DNA of 64,000 nucleotides from Theristus sp. LFF4_11. Its lineage: Eukaryota > Nematoda > Chromadorea > Monhysterida > Xyalidae. The notes below the pieces were generated by a model. The model was not told the origin of the DNA. It ran no database searches and saw only the letters and a program-made list of their open reading frames with translations. Shown here one piece after another: positions 55,501 to 64,000 of the stretch; positions within the stretch are counted from its first letter, which is position 1; each line of letters starts with the position of its first letter. Position numbers and translations under genes: made by a program. The stretch covers positions 32,130 through 96,129 of the forward strand of contig JASANC010002389.1 of the NCBI GenBank assembly GCA_030248135.1, in the 5' to 3' direction.

Positions 55501-57736
55501 CACCGAAAATAGTCAAAGGAAACTCCCCCAAAAAAGGAACATTCAAAGCAGTCTCACATGGACCAGGTGTCGCGGGTTGGCCGGATCATTGAGATTTCCG
55601 AACTCGCGCACCGTCCACTCGGTCGCGTCCAGATCCAGCAGCAGACTCAGTCCGAAGTTTCCGTTCAGCGTCTGCGATCGAGCCGGGTTCACTAGAAAGC
55701 ACTTTCCGCGATCCGAATCGAACACCTCGCTGGTGATGGCGGCGCACGACACCCGCGCGTTGCCGAAGGCGCACTCACGGAGCAGCGTGTCAACGGGGTA
55801 GCCGACGGCCAGGAAGTATTCGGCGACGCTCGGAGGCGTCCAGACTGGAAAATTCGCAAACTGTGCAAGCGAAACAAAACTGAAATTGACCGTTGAAACG
55901 GCTGCTAAACGATCTCCAACCCTGCAAACAGCGCAGTGTCTCCGGTGCAACGGCGTATGTCGTCGGATTGTGGCTGTGCGCGCTCCAAGCAACCGTGTAC
56001 ACCCAAAGTCCGCTCTCGCTGCATTCCAGCTCGATCGGCCGTTCGTGACCGTCCGCCGCGCCGTCGTACGCAAGCACGTGACCGTATTCACACCAGGCGG
56101 TCGCCTTTTCGCCCGGTTTGCTCGTTGGCTCGTTTGAATTTGGCGCCAAATTTGAAGCTTGTTCTGATGCATTTTTTAGTTGTGCGGGTTCTGCCGAGTC
56201 CGTTGAGTTTTCTGACTCGAACAGAAGATACAGATGCTTCGGTGATTCTGGTCGGGTGTTGCGGCAGACTATGACAAGAATGAATTTCAAGCTTGATTGA
56301 TAAGCAGTTAAATAGACTGATTGCTTAATCGAACGCTGTTTAGCAAGCATGACACGGCAGCCAATCATCAGGGAGAAACCTAAAGTTCCCAATAAACTTT
56401 GTCACACAGAAAACAACTAATCAACTTTGATTTTTTTAGACATTTTTGCCCAAAATTGAATTTTTTACATATAAGTTTCAAACATTTATATGCAGTTAAA
56501 TCTAACACAATTAAACTAACATATTGAATCGGGTTCTCCCAGAAATTCGTAGTTATAATCTGAGAATTCTTCAAACGGCGGCGGTGGTGGTGGGGCAGCG
56601 ATCAGCACCCCTTGACTGGTGGTCAATTTGTCGAACAAGAATCCGTTCAAGTTCGTTCGATTGCCCGAGTATCGCAGCAAATTAGCGGCGTTTTCAGCGT
56701 ACCATGTTTTGTTCAACGTCAATGCGACCGATCTGGTAAAAGAGAAACAAGGAAAATTCACCGAATCATTGTCTGGCTTGCGTTGAGCATTTTTTGCAAC
56801 TATAGACAGAGATAATAAAACTTTCTCAACCTGCTGTTGACTATTCTTGTGATCCACACAGAGAAAAATTGCATCATGCATTCCAAAACCCGTCTGCATC
56901 CTGCACTGCAATTAAAACTGCACTGCATCCTGTACTAGATATATTTAAAAAATTTAATAAACTGACTGACTCTAAAATGCAGTGCAAGATGAGTGCTGGA
57001 TACAATTTTTGCGTGTTTTTGTTGAACTCTAAACTACAGGCACTCAGCTGATTTGGTTGGTGATCACGTGATGCATGCATGCTGTGCAGGCATTGATGTG
57101 CCTGCATCACATGATCACCATCCAACCACCAAAAAGCAACGCTGCTACTGCTACTACCGTGTGTTTTCCGCCGATCTCTTCGACAAAAACAACACGGAGA
57201 CGCAACAAATAAAAGCGACACCTGTAATTGTACTGCGCGTTGCTCGGACAGAGATAAACGGCCGGAAACGCCAGTCCGTGCGGCTGCAGTCGAAGCGAGT
57301 ACGCCGTGACGATTGGCTTCTCGAAAAACTCGACCGACTCATTGATGACGAAATACAGCAGGCCAACCAGTGCCAGCAGGAACACGAACAGCCACATCAG
57401 ACCCTCGCAGCGGCGCTGTTTCACCATGAAATTCTCGTAAAACTCTCTCAGGCCGTGCAGCTCGGTGCGGCGACAGAATTTCGCAATCGCGCCTCGTTTG
57501 TTCGTCCGTTTCCGTCGGAACGTGCCGCCGGCGACGGGCGTCGGTGTTGCGGTTCGGATGCCGGTTGGACGGCTTTTGCCGCTGGCCACCCGGTGCGGCA
57601 GCATTACGCTGACGGCGGTTCGCTTCGGTGTGCGCTGCGTTTTCGCGGAGAAACTTGGGAACGTCGGCAGTGTTCTTATCGGTTTCGTTCGTGGCTTAAC
57701 GTACGTCATTGGCGGCATCACAATTGAGAAGGACAT
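52587..57736 (-). CDS. Degenerin/epithelial sodium channel (DEG/ENaC) subunit
   Basis: Nine exons on the minus strand: 57222-57736, 56521-56732, 55921-56268, 55558-55844, 55087-55311, 54509-54702, 53563-54170, 53367-53476, 52587-53225. All phases close: 1045 residues. N-terminal gating motif TELHG at 91-95, TM1 about 114-131, then FPAVYLCPSN. The Cys-rich domain (YSLSTCQLDCAYAS...CRC, CLASCLAPC...YTAIFSDTMFPS) and YVSIEE lead to TM2 with NIGGLFGLWLGPSLVTLF; G855-P-S857 is the G/SxS selectivity-filter position. Known role: trimeric amiloride-sensitive Na+ channel in neurons or epithelia, often mechanosensory. Odd points: a sushi-like Cys module in the extracellular part (exon 3), an Asn/Ser-rich insert of about 180 residues in exon 7 and a basic 180-residue C-tail. 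The gene looks complete and intact. Confidence 0.9.
56858..57018. mobile_element. 'GCAGTGC' fold-back element, family D, in degenerin intron
   Basis: CACACAGAGAAAAATTGCATC ... GCATCCTGCACTGCA ... ATGCAGTGCAAGATGAG ... ATACAATTTTTGCGTG: nearly palindromic, in the first intron of the degenerin gene. Confidence 0.7.
57030..57150. repeat. Short palindrome GTTGGTGATCACGTGATGCATGC
   Basis: The left half, TTGGTTGGTGATCACGTGAT, is repeated inverted as ATCACATGATCACCATCCAACC. Related to the element at 31.85 kb. In the first intron of the degenerin. Confidence 0.7.
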
Positions 57737-58698
57737 TTTTGAAACGACGGGGTTGTCCAGTTTTTTTGTTTGAAAACAAAGTCGGCTGATGGAAAAAAAG
57801 ACTGTTGCTCGTTTGAGAGGCAGAACAGAACTTTTACTGGTAGCAATGCGTACTTCAATGCTTTTTGATAAAAAATGCTTTTTATTACGCACACACACAC
57901 AATTGCGTTCGAATGAGCTTTTGGCTATCAAAAATTCATAAACAATCACGTTTTTTTATTATCTGCTAAAAACTGATTTCGTTGAAAACTGCCTGAAAAA
58001 GCGTGCCAAGCATATTAGTTGAATACGAAACTGAGATCGCACCCAACCGTTGACATTTTTGCAACTACTGCGCGCTTTTTTGTTGTTTGATATAAATTCA
58101 CCATTGTTCGATCGAAAATCACTGCATCATGTTACGCATGCTATTATCCAATTGAAGGTTGTAGTTCGGCTTTTGATTTTACATTGTGATGGCGGATGTT
58201 ATTTAATATAGTCAACACTTTTTAGGCCATACCCATAGAAAAATCTGTATTTTCATTTTGTGACGCACGTAAAATTCGCAATCATCGTCTGCTTGTTTCA
58301 CCGCACGCAAATGCAGTTTTTTTTCAGCCTATTATTTTTACTCGACGATCGATGAAATAAATTGATAATGGCTTTTGAAGAGTGAACACAGTTGTGCTTT
58401 TTCGAATGAATGAATCTTGTCACTCCGTGGGATGTGACAAGAACGAAAATCATATGGTGATGGATTAAAACATGAAGCATTCTGTCACAAATTTTACAGC
58501 TTTGGTACAGTCTTGGTGGTGGAAATTGACCGAAAAACAATTTAAAAATAATATTTTTATTGCGAGATACCGTTGAAATTATTGTTCCGAACCAACTTGC
58601 AAGCTAAGGTTCAAATTTGTACATTCAAATGTACGTATTTCGTGCATAAAAGAAACGAAGCTTTTCAGGTACCGGTAGATCAAAAATTTTGCGCAGTT
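57737..58698. other. Divergent intergenic region
   Basis: Lies between the starts of the minus-strand degenerin and the plus-strand Cys-rich gene, so it must hold both promoters. AT-rich, with a short (CA)n at 57890; no clear motif recognised. Confidence 0.5.
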
Positions 58699-60287
58699 AT
58701 GATGATGCGGGTCATGTGTTTGGTTGTCGTGGCGGTTGGCGCAGTTGCAGCTTTGGTTGGATACAGTGACATGTTTTCATCTTTGTTCAAAATGCAATCG
58801 ACTTGTTTTTTACGCTGAAAAAACTGGAAAATCTATTCCAAAATTTATTCCATGTGAAAATCCACTTTGAGATTCATTCCATGCCAAAATCCACTTCAAA
58901 ACTTTCGCATGGCATAGAATTTTGGATTTTGGAATAGATTTTGGCATTTATTCAGCATGTTTGTTCGAAAAAGTTTTGCACAGACTCTGAAATAGTAACT
59001 CAAAATTTTCCACTTATCCAGTTGCCCCCAAATAATTCGTTGATAATCGGCGCACACGACGACGACGCTCGTAGAGTTTTGGTCGGAGCATGGGCTGCGA
59101 ACCCAGGTGACCACAATTTTGTGTTGAACATTGTTTTTTAACTTATAGAACATTAAATCGTTGTGTTCATGGCACAAAATGCCATGTCACGGTGGCCTAA
59201 AACACCATGGCCTCGGTCGTAGCGCGTTTGACTTACTCTTGTCGGTGCGTGCGGCGGATCGAGCCCCGCGCCGAGAGGTGTGCCCTGGATAAAAACACTG
59301 CCTAAAATCACCGTTCGCTCGTTCGCATGTCATTTTTGTTATTACTTTTGAGTTGCAGAAAGAACTGGGTGCCAAGCACGCCATAGATTTGCGCGAGTGA
59401 TAAGAAAATTCATAAATCGCTCAGTTCTTTAAAACATGCGCGAAAATGCCAAGGCCGTTTGAACTTCTCTTCTAATTTCACGCAGAAAAAAATTGCATAC
59501 TGCACTGCAAACCGCAACCGCACTGCATTTCGCACTGCATTTAAAACTGCACCGCATCTTTAAAAAATAACTGAATCCTGAATGACTGTGTTTTTTAAAG
59601 ATGCAATGCGCAGTTGTAATACGGTGCAAAGTGCAGTGCCGTTTGCAGTGCAGGATGCAATTTTTCTGCGTGTTTTAGAATTTCTCCCAGTTCTTTTAGT
59701 TTTTTCCACAAAACTTCCAACTGATGGTATTTGAAACATAATGAAAAATAACATGGTATTTTATGCCATGAACGCAGCGGAATGTTTGGTCGAATCTTCT
59801 GTGACGGACTTGTTTTTGAAGATCCCTGTGAAACGTCTCGTTGCCCGCCGCAGTACAAATGCGAGTTTGAACGAAGCGACAGTTGCGTCGATGCGTATCG
59901 TGCCGTGTGCGTGCCGACGCCGCTTGGTTCGAAATTATAATAAACCACACTATGAGATCATTTAATCGACACGTAGAAAAGGCTTTTTCCCAAAAACTCT
60001 TCAGACAAACGCGCATTATTTATGTGCGCAACAGTCCTCGAACACATGATTCATGCAAAACTTATGATTGGCTGCATCTTGCAAGCGGTTGGGTTGATGT
60101 AGGAATGGGTTACGGTCGAAAATAAACCCGCATTTTTACCATTTCAGGAACGTGCACAGCAAAGAACAAATGTGAGCTAGCCGGACTGTTGTGCGTGTCG
60201 GTGCAAAATGTCTGCTTAGATTGTCCCGCGTTTTGTTTCACGACAGAGGAATGGGTGCGATATAAACCGTTTATCCGAGGGGCATGA
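58699..60287 (+). CDS. Small secreted Cys-rich protein
   Basis: Exons 58699-58755 (MMMRVMCLVVVAVGAVAAL, signal peptide), 59022-59106 (LPPNNSLIIGAHDDDARR...WAANP), a tentative exon from 59359, then 59778-59926 and 60148-60287. The last two join perfectly and encode FCDGLVFEDPCETSRCPPQY, KCEF...DSCVDAYRAVCVPT, TCTAKNKCELAGLLC and VCLDCPAFC, ending FIRGA-stop. The spacing resembles repeated follistatin/antistasin-like Cys units of many nematode secreted proteins, but I cannot assign a family. The phase between the third and fourth exon does not close with the donors I see, so the middle is uncertain. A SINE (59185-59325) and a fold-back element (59482-59675) lie in the introns. Confidence 0.55.
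59185..59325 (+). mobile_element. tRNA-derived SINE, family 2, copy 2
   Basis: GTGGCC...AGCGCGTTTGAC head, GGATCGAGCCCCGC box B-like element, and a tail TGCCTAAAATCACCGTTCG shared with 10122-10306. Confidence 0.65.
59482..59675. mobile_element. 'GCAGTGC' fold-back element, family D, full copy
   Basis: Begins CACGCAGAAAAAAATTGCAT and ends ATGCAATTTTTCTGCGTG, with many ACTGCA/TGCAGT units arranged as an imperfect palindrome around 59580. Confidence 0.8.
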
Positions 60288-61701
60288 TGGGGAAAAAATT
60301 TCTGAGAAACGAACCATTTTCTGATGATCAGCATCAGGTATTTCGGTCAAGGTGTTTGGAAAGTCAAATGGAATTCGCATTGAAACTTTATTTGTGCCTT
60401 GCGACATTTTTGTGCATCGAACGGCTGGAACAGATGTCTTTAAACAGGGTACACATTGAATGGCAAAAAGATTGAACAGCCAAAAAACGCAAGTAAAAAA
60501 AGACAAACCAATGAAATTCAGATTGACTGAACAAATGTAAAAAGTCGAATATCAAAATTTCAATTGTTTCTTTTGCAAAAATTTGGAAGTTAACAAAGCA
60601 TGCATTTCTTGAACACAACTTTTTCAGTTCGAAAAAGACCGTGAGCCTGTGACGTCTTCGGCTGACTTTGACTCAAAAGCAAATTGCGACCAAGAATGAC
60701 AATGAATTCGTGCTTGTATCTTTGACATGAACCTTTTAAATTTGGAACGAAATTGTACTTTAGAACTTTTGACCTTTGAATTTTAGAAGATAAAAATCCA
60801 AAAATAGCTTTGTTTTGAAGTCTTCTTTGTTTAACTAAGAGCCATTCATGAAATAGTTGGTAGCAATGCATAGTCAATATGTTCATGAAAAAATTCATGC
60901 GATTTCTGTTGCAAATTCATAACTGCAGACTCTTTTGAACGAGGGTTCAAGATTGATGTCGCTTATTATTCGTGACTGAATCATGAAGTTGGTTCAGAGG
61001 ATCAGAAAGGATCAGAAAGGTTCAGAAGACAAAGTCACCGTCATGTGAAAAGTCTTTTGTGCTAACTGAAGCGACATAGAATAAGGTACAGTGGCGGCCA
61101 AAAGTTTGGAAACCCCATGCGCGCGCTTGTGCGTGGTGGTATATGCGTGCTTTTATTGTGCGTCTCTCCCCAACACATGCTAGTTTTGTTTTTGTGAACA
61201 CAACAGTTGCTTGTTCCAAAAATCAAAAAATATTTGCTTACCGTATGTGCATAGTAATAACGAAAAAATGCGCGATCTACAGCGCACGCAGGGGTTTCCA
61301 AACTTTTGACCACCACATATAGCATCTTGTGTCGCGGTTCGTGCGCAATTATAAATCTGTGCCTTATCTCTGTTTATGCAGTTCTGTCCGCAAGCAATAA
61401 CGGTCTTCTGCTATGAAAAGCAAGAAATCTCATTAAAAATATAAAATAATGGACCAGTTCATAATAAGTATCTAGATACATACAATCTCTAGCTGGACTA
61501 GACGTTAATAAAATGCCTACGCGTTCAAAAACGGGATAAAACGCACCAGTTGCAATCTGTAGAGTGGTCCAAAAGTAGTGGGTACAACTTTGAATCGCTC
61601 TAACTCGCCAACAGTTAGACCGTTTAAGTGTGTGACTGAAAACTAGTGGTAATTGGTACATTTTTGAATTTCAACTCATTGAAAGTTGAACATTCGTGAT
61701 A
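60288..61701. other. Intergenic sequence upstream of the class A GPCR
   Basis: No gene seen. Contains the Tc1-type element at 61089-61317. Confidence 0.45.
61089..61317. mobile_element. Tc1-type MITE
   Basis: Flanked by TA. Ends CAGTGGCGGCCAAAAGTTTGG and, inverted, CCAAACTTTTGACCACCACA, about 28 bp of good match. CAGTG..GGCCAAAAGT closely resembles the ends of Tc1-family transposons. 229 bp, no coding capacity. Confidence 0.88.
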
Positions 61702-62416
61702 ATGTTAATGGCTGCGAACGAGTCACTCGTCTGCCTGATGGACTACCGGCAATATTTCGACAGCAACTCTGACAAAGCGCTCTTTGAGGATGATGACAAC
61801 GATGAGCACAGCTGGCTTCTGTTCATCGTGCGTGTTGCGTTCAGCGTCGTCTATGCGACGATCTTCTTTGTCGGTTCACTGATGAACGCCGGAGTGTTGT
61901 TTGCGATCGCGTGCAGACGACGCTACAGATGCACCGCGCAGGTCAGTGCTCTGCATCAGACGTTTCTTGGAAAACGAAAAACGTATCAAAAAGTTTGAGT
62001 TGGATTTTCTTGAGAAACGTGTCGTGATAAAAATTGCATTAAACTTTTTTTTATTTAATAATTTTATTTGGTGTCAAAAATTCTTCAACTCATATGCGCC
62101 ACGCGAACGCACGTGCATCCGTGTGTGTCGCAGGGCATCCTGCTGATGAACGTGCTGTGGCCATGTCTGCTGCTGTGCGTTGTGGCGGTGCCGATGTCAC
62201 CAGTGGCCATCATTGCCATCCGCTGGCTGGCTGACGTCATTGGCGAGGCATCTGTCATCTGCCGCTTGATCGATCGCCTGCAATGCGCCGTGGCGTTTGT
62301 GTGCGCTTGGATGTTCGCTGCAATCGCGCTTGACAAATACGTGCATGTCGCACAGGTGATGTCATGCATTGAAGACAGTGCACTCGGTTGTAACACTGTA
62401 TTGTTGCCCAGTCGCA

Positions 62417-62449
<33 letters not shown>

Positions 62450-63726
62450 GCGGGATGGGGAGGGGGAGGGGGGGGGGTGAGGCGGGGGGGTGGTGGTGCG
62501 GAGCGTGGTGAGTGCATGCACGCATGCTGCACACTCGCGTAATACATGTTGCGTGCGTGCGTGCGTGCGAGCGTGCGTGAGTGCGTGCGTGCGTGCGTGA
62601 GTGCGTGCGTGCGTGCGTGAGTGCGTGCGTGCGTGCGTGCGTGAGTGCGTGCGTGCGTCCGTGCGTGCGTGCACTAGCACCGGATTCAAACTGGTTTTGG
62701 CTGATCTGATTCTGTTGAACCGTAAAACTTTTTCTGAACCAATGCATCACGGTTGGGTGCTATGACGAACACCGGTGTTTTTTGGTTGTTTTGTTTTTAT
62801 TGTCACCGTTATGTTTGCAGCCCCTTCGTCAGCGCACACCAGCGCACGTGGCTGTGTTTACTTGCGTGACCGTTTGGCTGTTGGCGGCGCTCATTGGTCA
62901 CCCGTTGATGGGCCTCAGTCGATTGGTCGATCCGACTGGTGAGTTTGTCGAAAGTTCAACTGTCTCAAAAGCCAGAAATTCGCTTTTAGTAACCATTTAT
63001 AATGTGCATAAATTGAGCTCCTTTTGCCAATCATATCAATCGGCTGATTAAAAACTTATTAAGAAACGTTTTTGTTTAACTGGAACTCGCTCGATTACCA
63101 AGCACGGCATGAAAAAACTTTTGTAATTTCCAGCATTCGCTCGCACCTGGCGTGACCACATCATATATCACGTGACAAGCGCGCTGATTGGCTACGTGCT
63201 GCCACTGGTGCTTGTGTGCTACGCGTACTACAGGGTGTGGCGAACGGTGCAAAACGAGAACGTCGAAGATGAACAGAGTGGCGAATTGCTGCCGCAGTCC
63301 GGCCGTGACAAGTCAGTTTGTTCAAAAAAAATCAATTCAGTTTTTTTTAATTTAACCATGAAAATTCGATTTATCTCGTCAGTTGGAAATTCCAAGTTCC
63401 AATTAAGTTACAACCCCGTTGAAAATTGTTCTGTGCATGTTCAACTTTCTCCAGACAGACAGCCTTTTGATAGTGTTGATAATTCTCTTTCTGTTGTATT
63501 ACAAAAACCAACGTTTGATGACAAAGTGTTCAGCAAATTTGGTCTTATACACCATCGTTGTGTCCCGTCAAAGCTCTCCTTTCTCGTGAACTTTACGCTA
63601 TTTCTTGCAGCAACGGACGTACGCAAAAGCAACAGCAACGTGCGAACTACCGCATTTTGGCGTCCATCCTAGCGTACACCTTCGGGTGGCTTCCGATGGC
63701 GTTCATGAACCTGATGCATGACCTCG
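61702..63726 (+). CDS. Class A peptide GPCR (NPY/neuropeptide-receptor-like), 3' end outside the window
   Basis: Five exons, 61702-61941, 62134-62355, 62821-62938, 63134-63311 and 63611-63726, all in phase, about 290 residues so far. Extracellular N-terminus with NES glycosylation site and an acidic stretch. TM1 ends in GSLMNAGV (the conserved Asn). TM2 starts at residue 81. TM3 runs from the conserved Cys (ICRL) to DKY, a variant of DRY. TM4 has the conserved Trp (VTVWLLAALIG), TM5 its Pro (GYVLPLVLVCYAYY), and TM6 reads LASILAYTFGWLPMAF, the FxxxWxP switch with Gly before Trp. TM7 must lie beyond 64000 or after 63727. Probably Gi/Gq-coupled on neurons. The ligand is unknown; resemblance is to nematode NPR-type receptors. 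Confidence 0.82.
62419..62682. repeat. G-tract and (GTGC)n microsatellite in GPCR intron
   Basis: A run of about 30 G at 62419-62448, further G-rich sequence to 62505, then GTGCGTGC/GTGAGTGC repeats from 62555 to 62670. Both lie in the second intron of the class A GPCR. Confidence 0.95.
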
Positions 63727-64000
63727 GTAAATTTTAACTGGATTTTAACAAATTTTTTATTGTGACAGCCCATGTACAAGTAGTTCGACAGAAAAAAACA
63801 CATTTGATAAAACAAATCTGCGGGCAAATTCATTGGTATTCAGATTAGATCATTAAAACGTATGAGAAAAACAAGCCACTGACACTAAGAAAACAATACG
63901 CTACAGATTACCTGTGGAAAGTTCCGTCACGGTTTCCTCCACGTGATTTGGTTGTGGTCGATGATAACTTTCAGCTGCGTGCGTGTAACACAGTATATAA

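Noticed and set aside
57053..57773. Plus-strand frame of 224 codons opposite degenerin exon 1
   Set aside because: Shadow of the minus-strand exon, which has clear DEG/ENaC motifs.

Overview
The window looks like nuclear DNA of a nematode. The evidence is a cuticle-collagen gene with the nematode-type N-terminal domain, a degenerin channel, FMRFamide/NPY-like neuropeptide receptors, small introns with good GT-AG borders and GC-rich coding sequence in an AT-richer background. I cannot name the species. Ten gene models are supported by open reading, splice-site quality and, in most cases, by intron phases that close exactly when exons are joined. One more small gene is doubtful.

Layout. 1-6 kb: last exon of an unidentified minus-strand gene, a TIR element and a 59-bp minisatellite. 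6.2-7.5 kb: a small secreted protein. 9.5-12.9 kb: an eight-exon short-chain dehydrogenase (HSD17B11/RDH10-like). 13-15 kb: simple and fold-back repeats. 16-24.9 kb: a peptide GPCR on the minus strand whose introns are filled with a 13-bp array, a fold-back element, a 149-bp satellite and a 2.7-kb TTAA-flanked palindrome. 26.8-28.9 kb: a five-exon enzyme of the Asp/Glu racemase / maleate isomerase family, a bacterial-type family. 29.2-32.3 kb: a GNAT acetyltransferase (minus). 35.5-37.6 kb: a cuticle collagen with a long Ala/Gln/His- and Pro-rich insert.

38.7-45.1 kb: a minus-strand adhesion-type seven-helix receptor whose ectodomain alternates C-type lectin and sushi-like modules. 45.3-49.4 kb: two Helitron copies, one carrying five 226-bp tandem units with a hammerhead-ribozyme-like core. 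50.4-51.5 kb: a 98-residue secreted protein with two LDL-receptor class A modules. 52.6-57.7 kb: a complete nine-exon degenerin of 1045 residues. 58.7-60.3 kb: a small secreted Cys-rich protein. 61.7-63.7 kb and beyond the edge: a class A peptide GPCR.

Functionally the set is surface and signalling biology (three receptors, one channel, four secreted or cuticular proteins) plus three metabolic enzymes. The genes are independent units on both strands, not operons. A large part of the non-coding sequence is mobile: several TA- or TTAA-flanked inverted-repeat families, two tRNA-derived SINE families, Helitrons and satellites, often nested in one another or lying inside introns.
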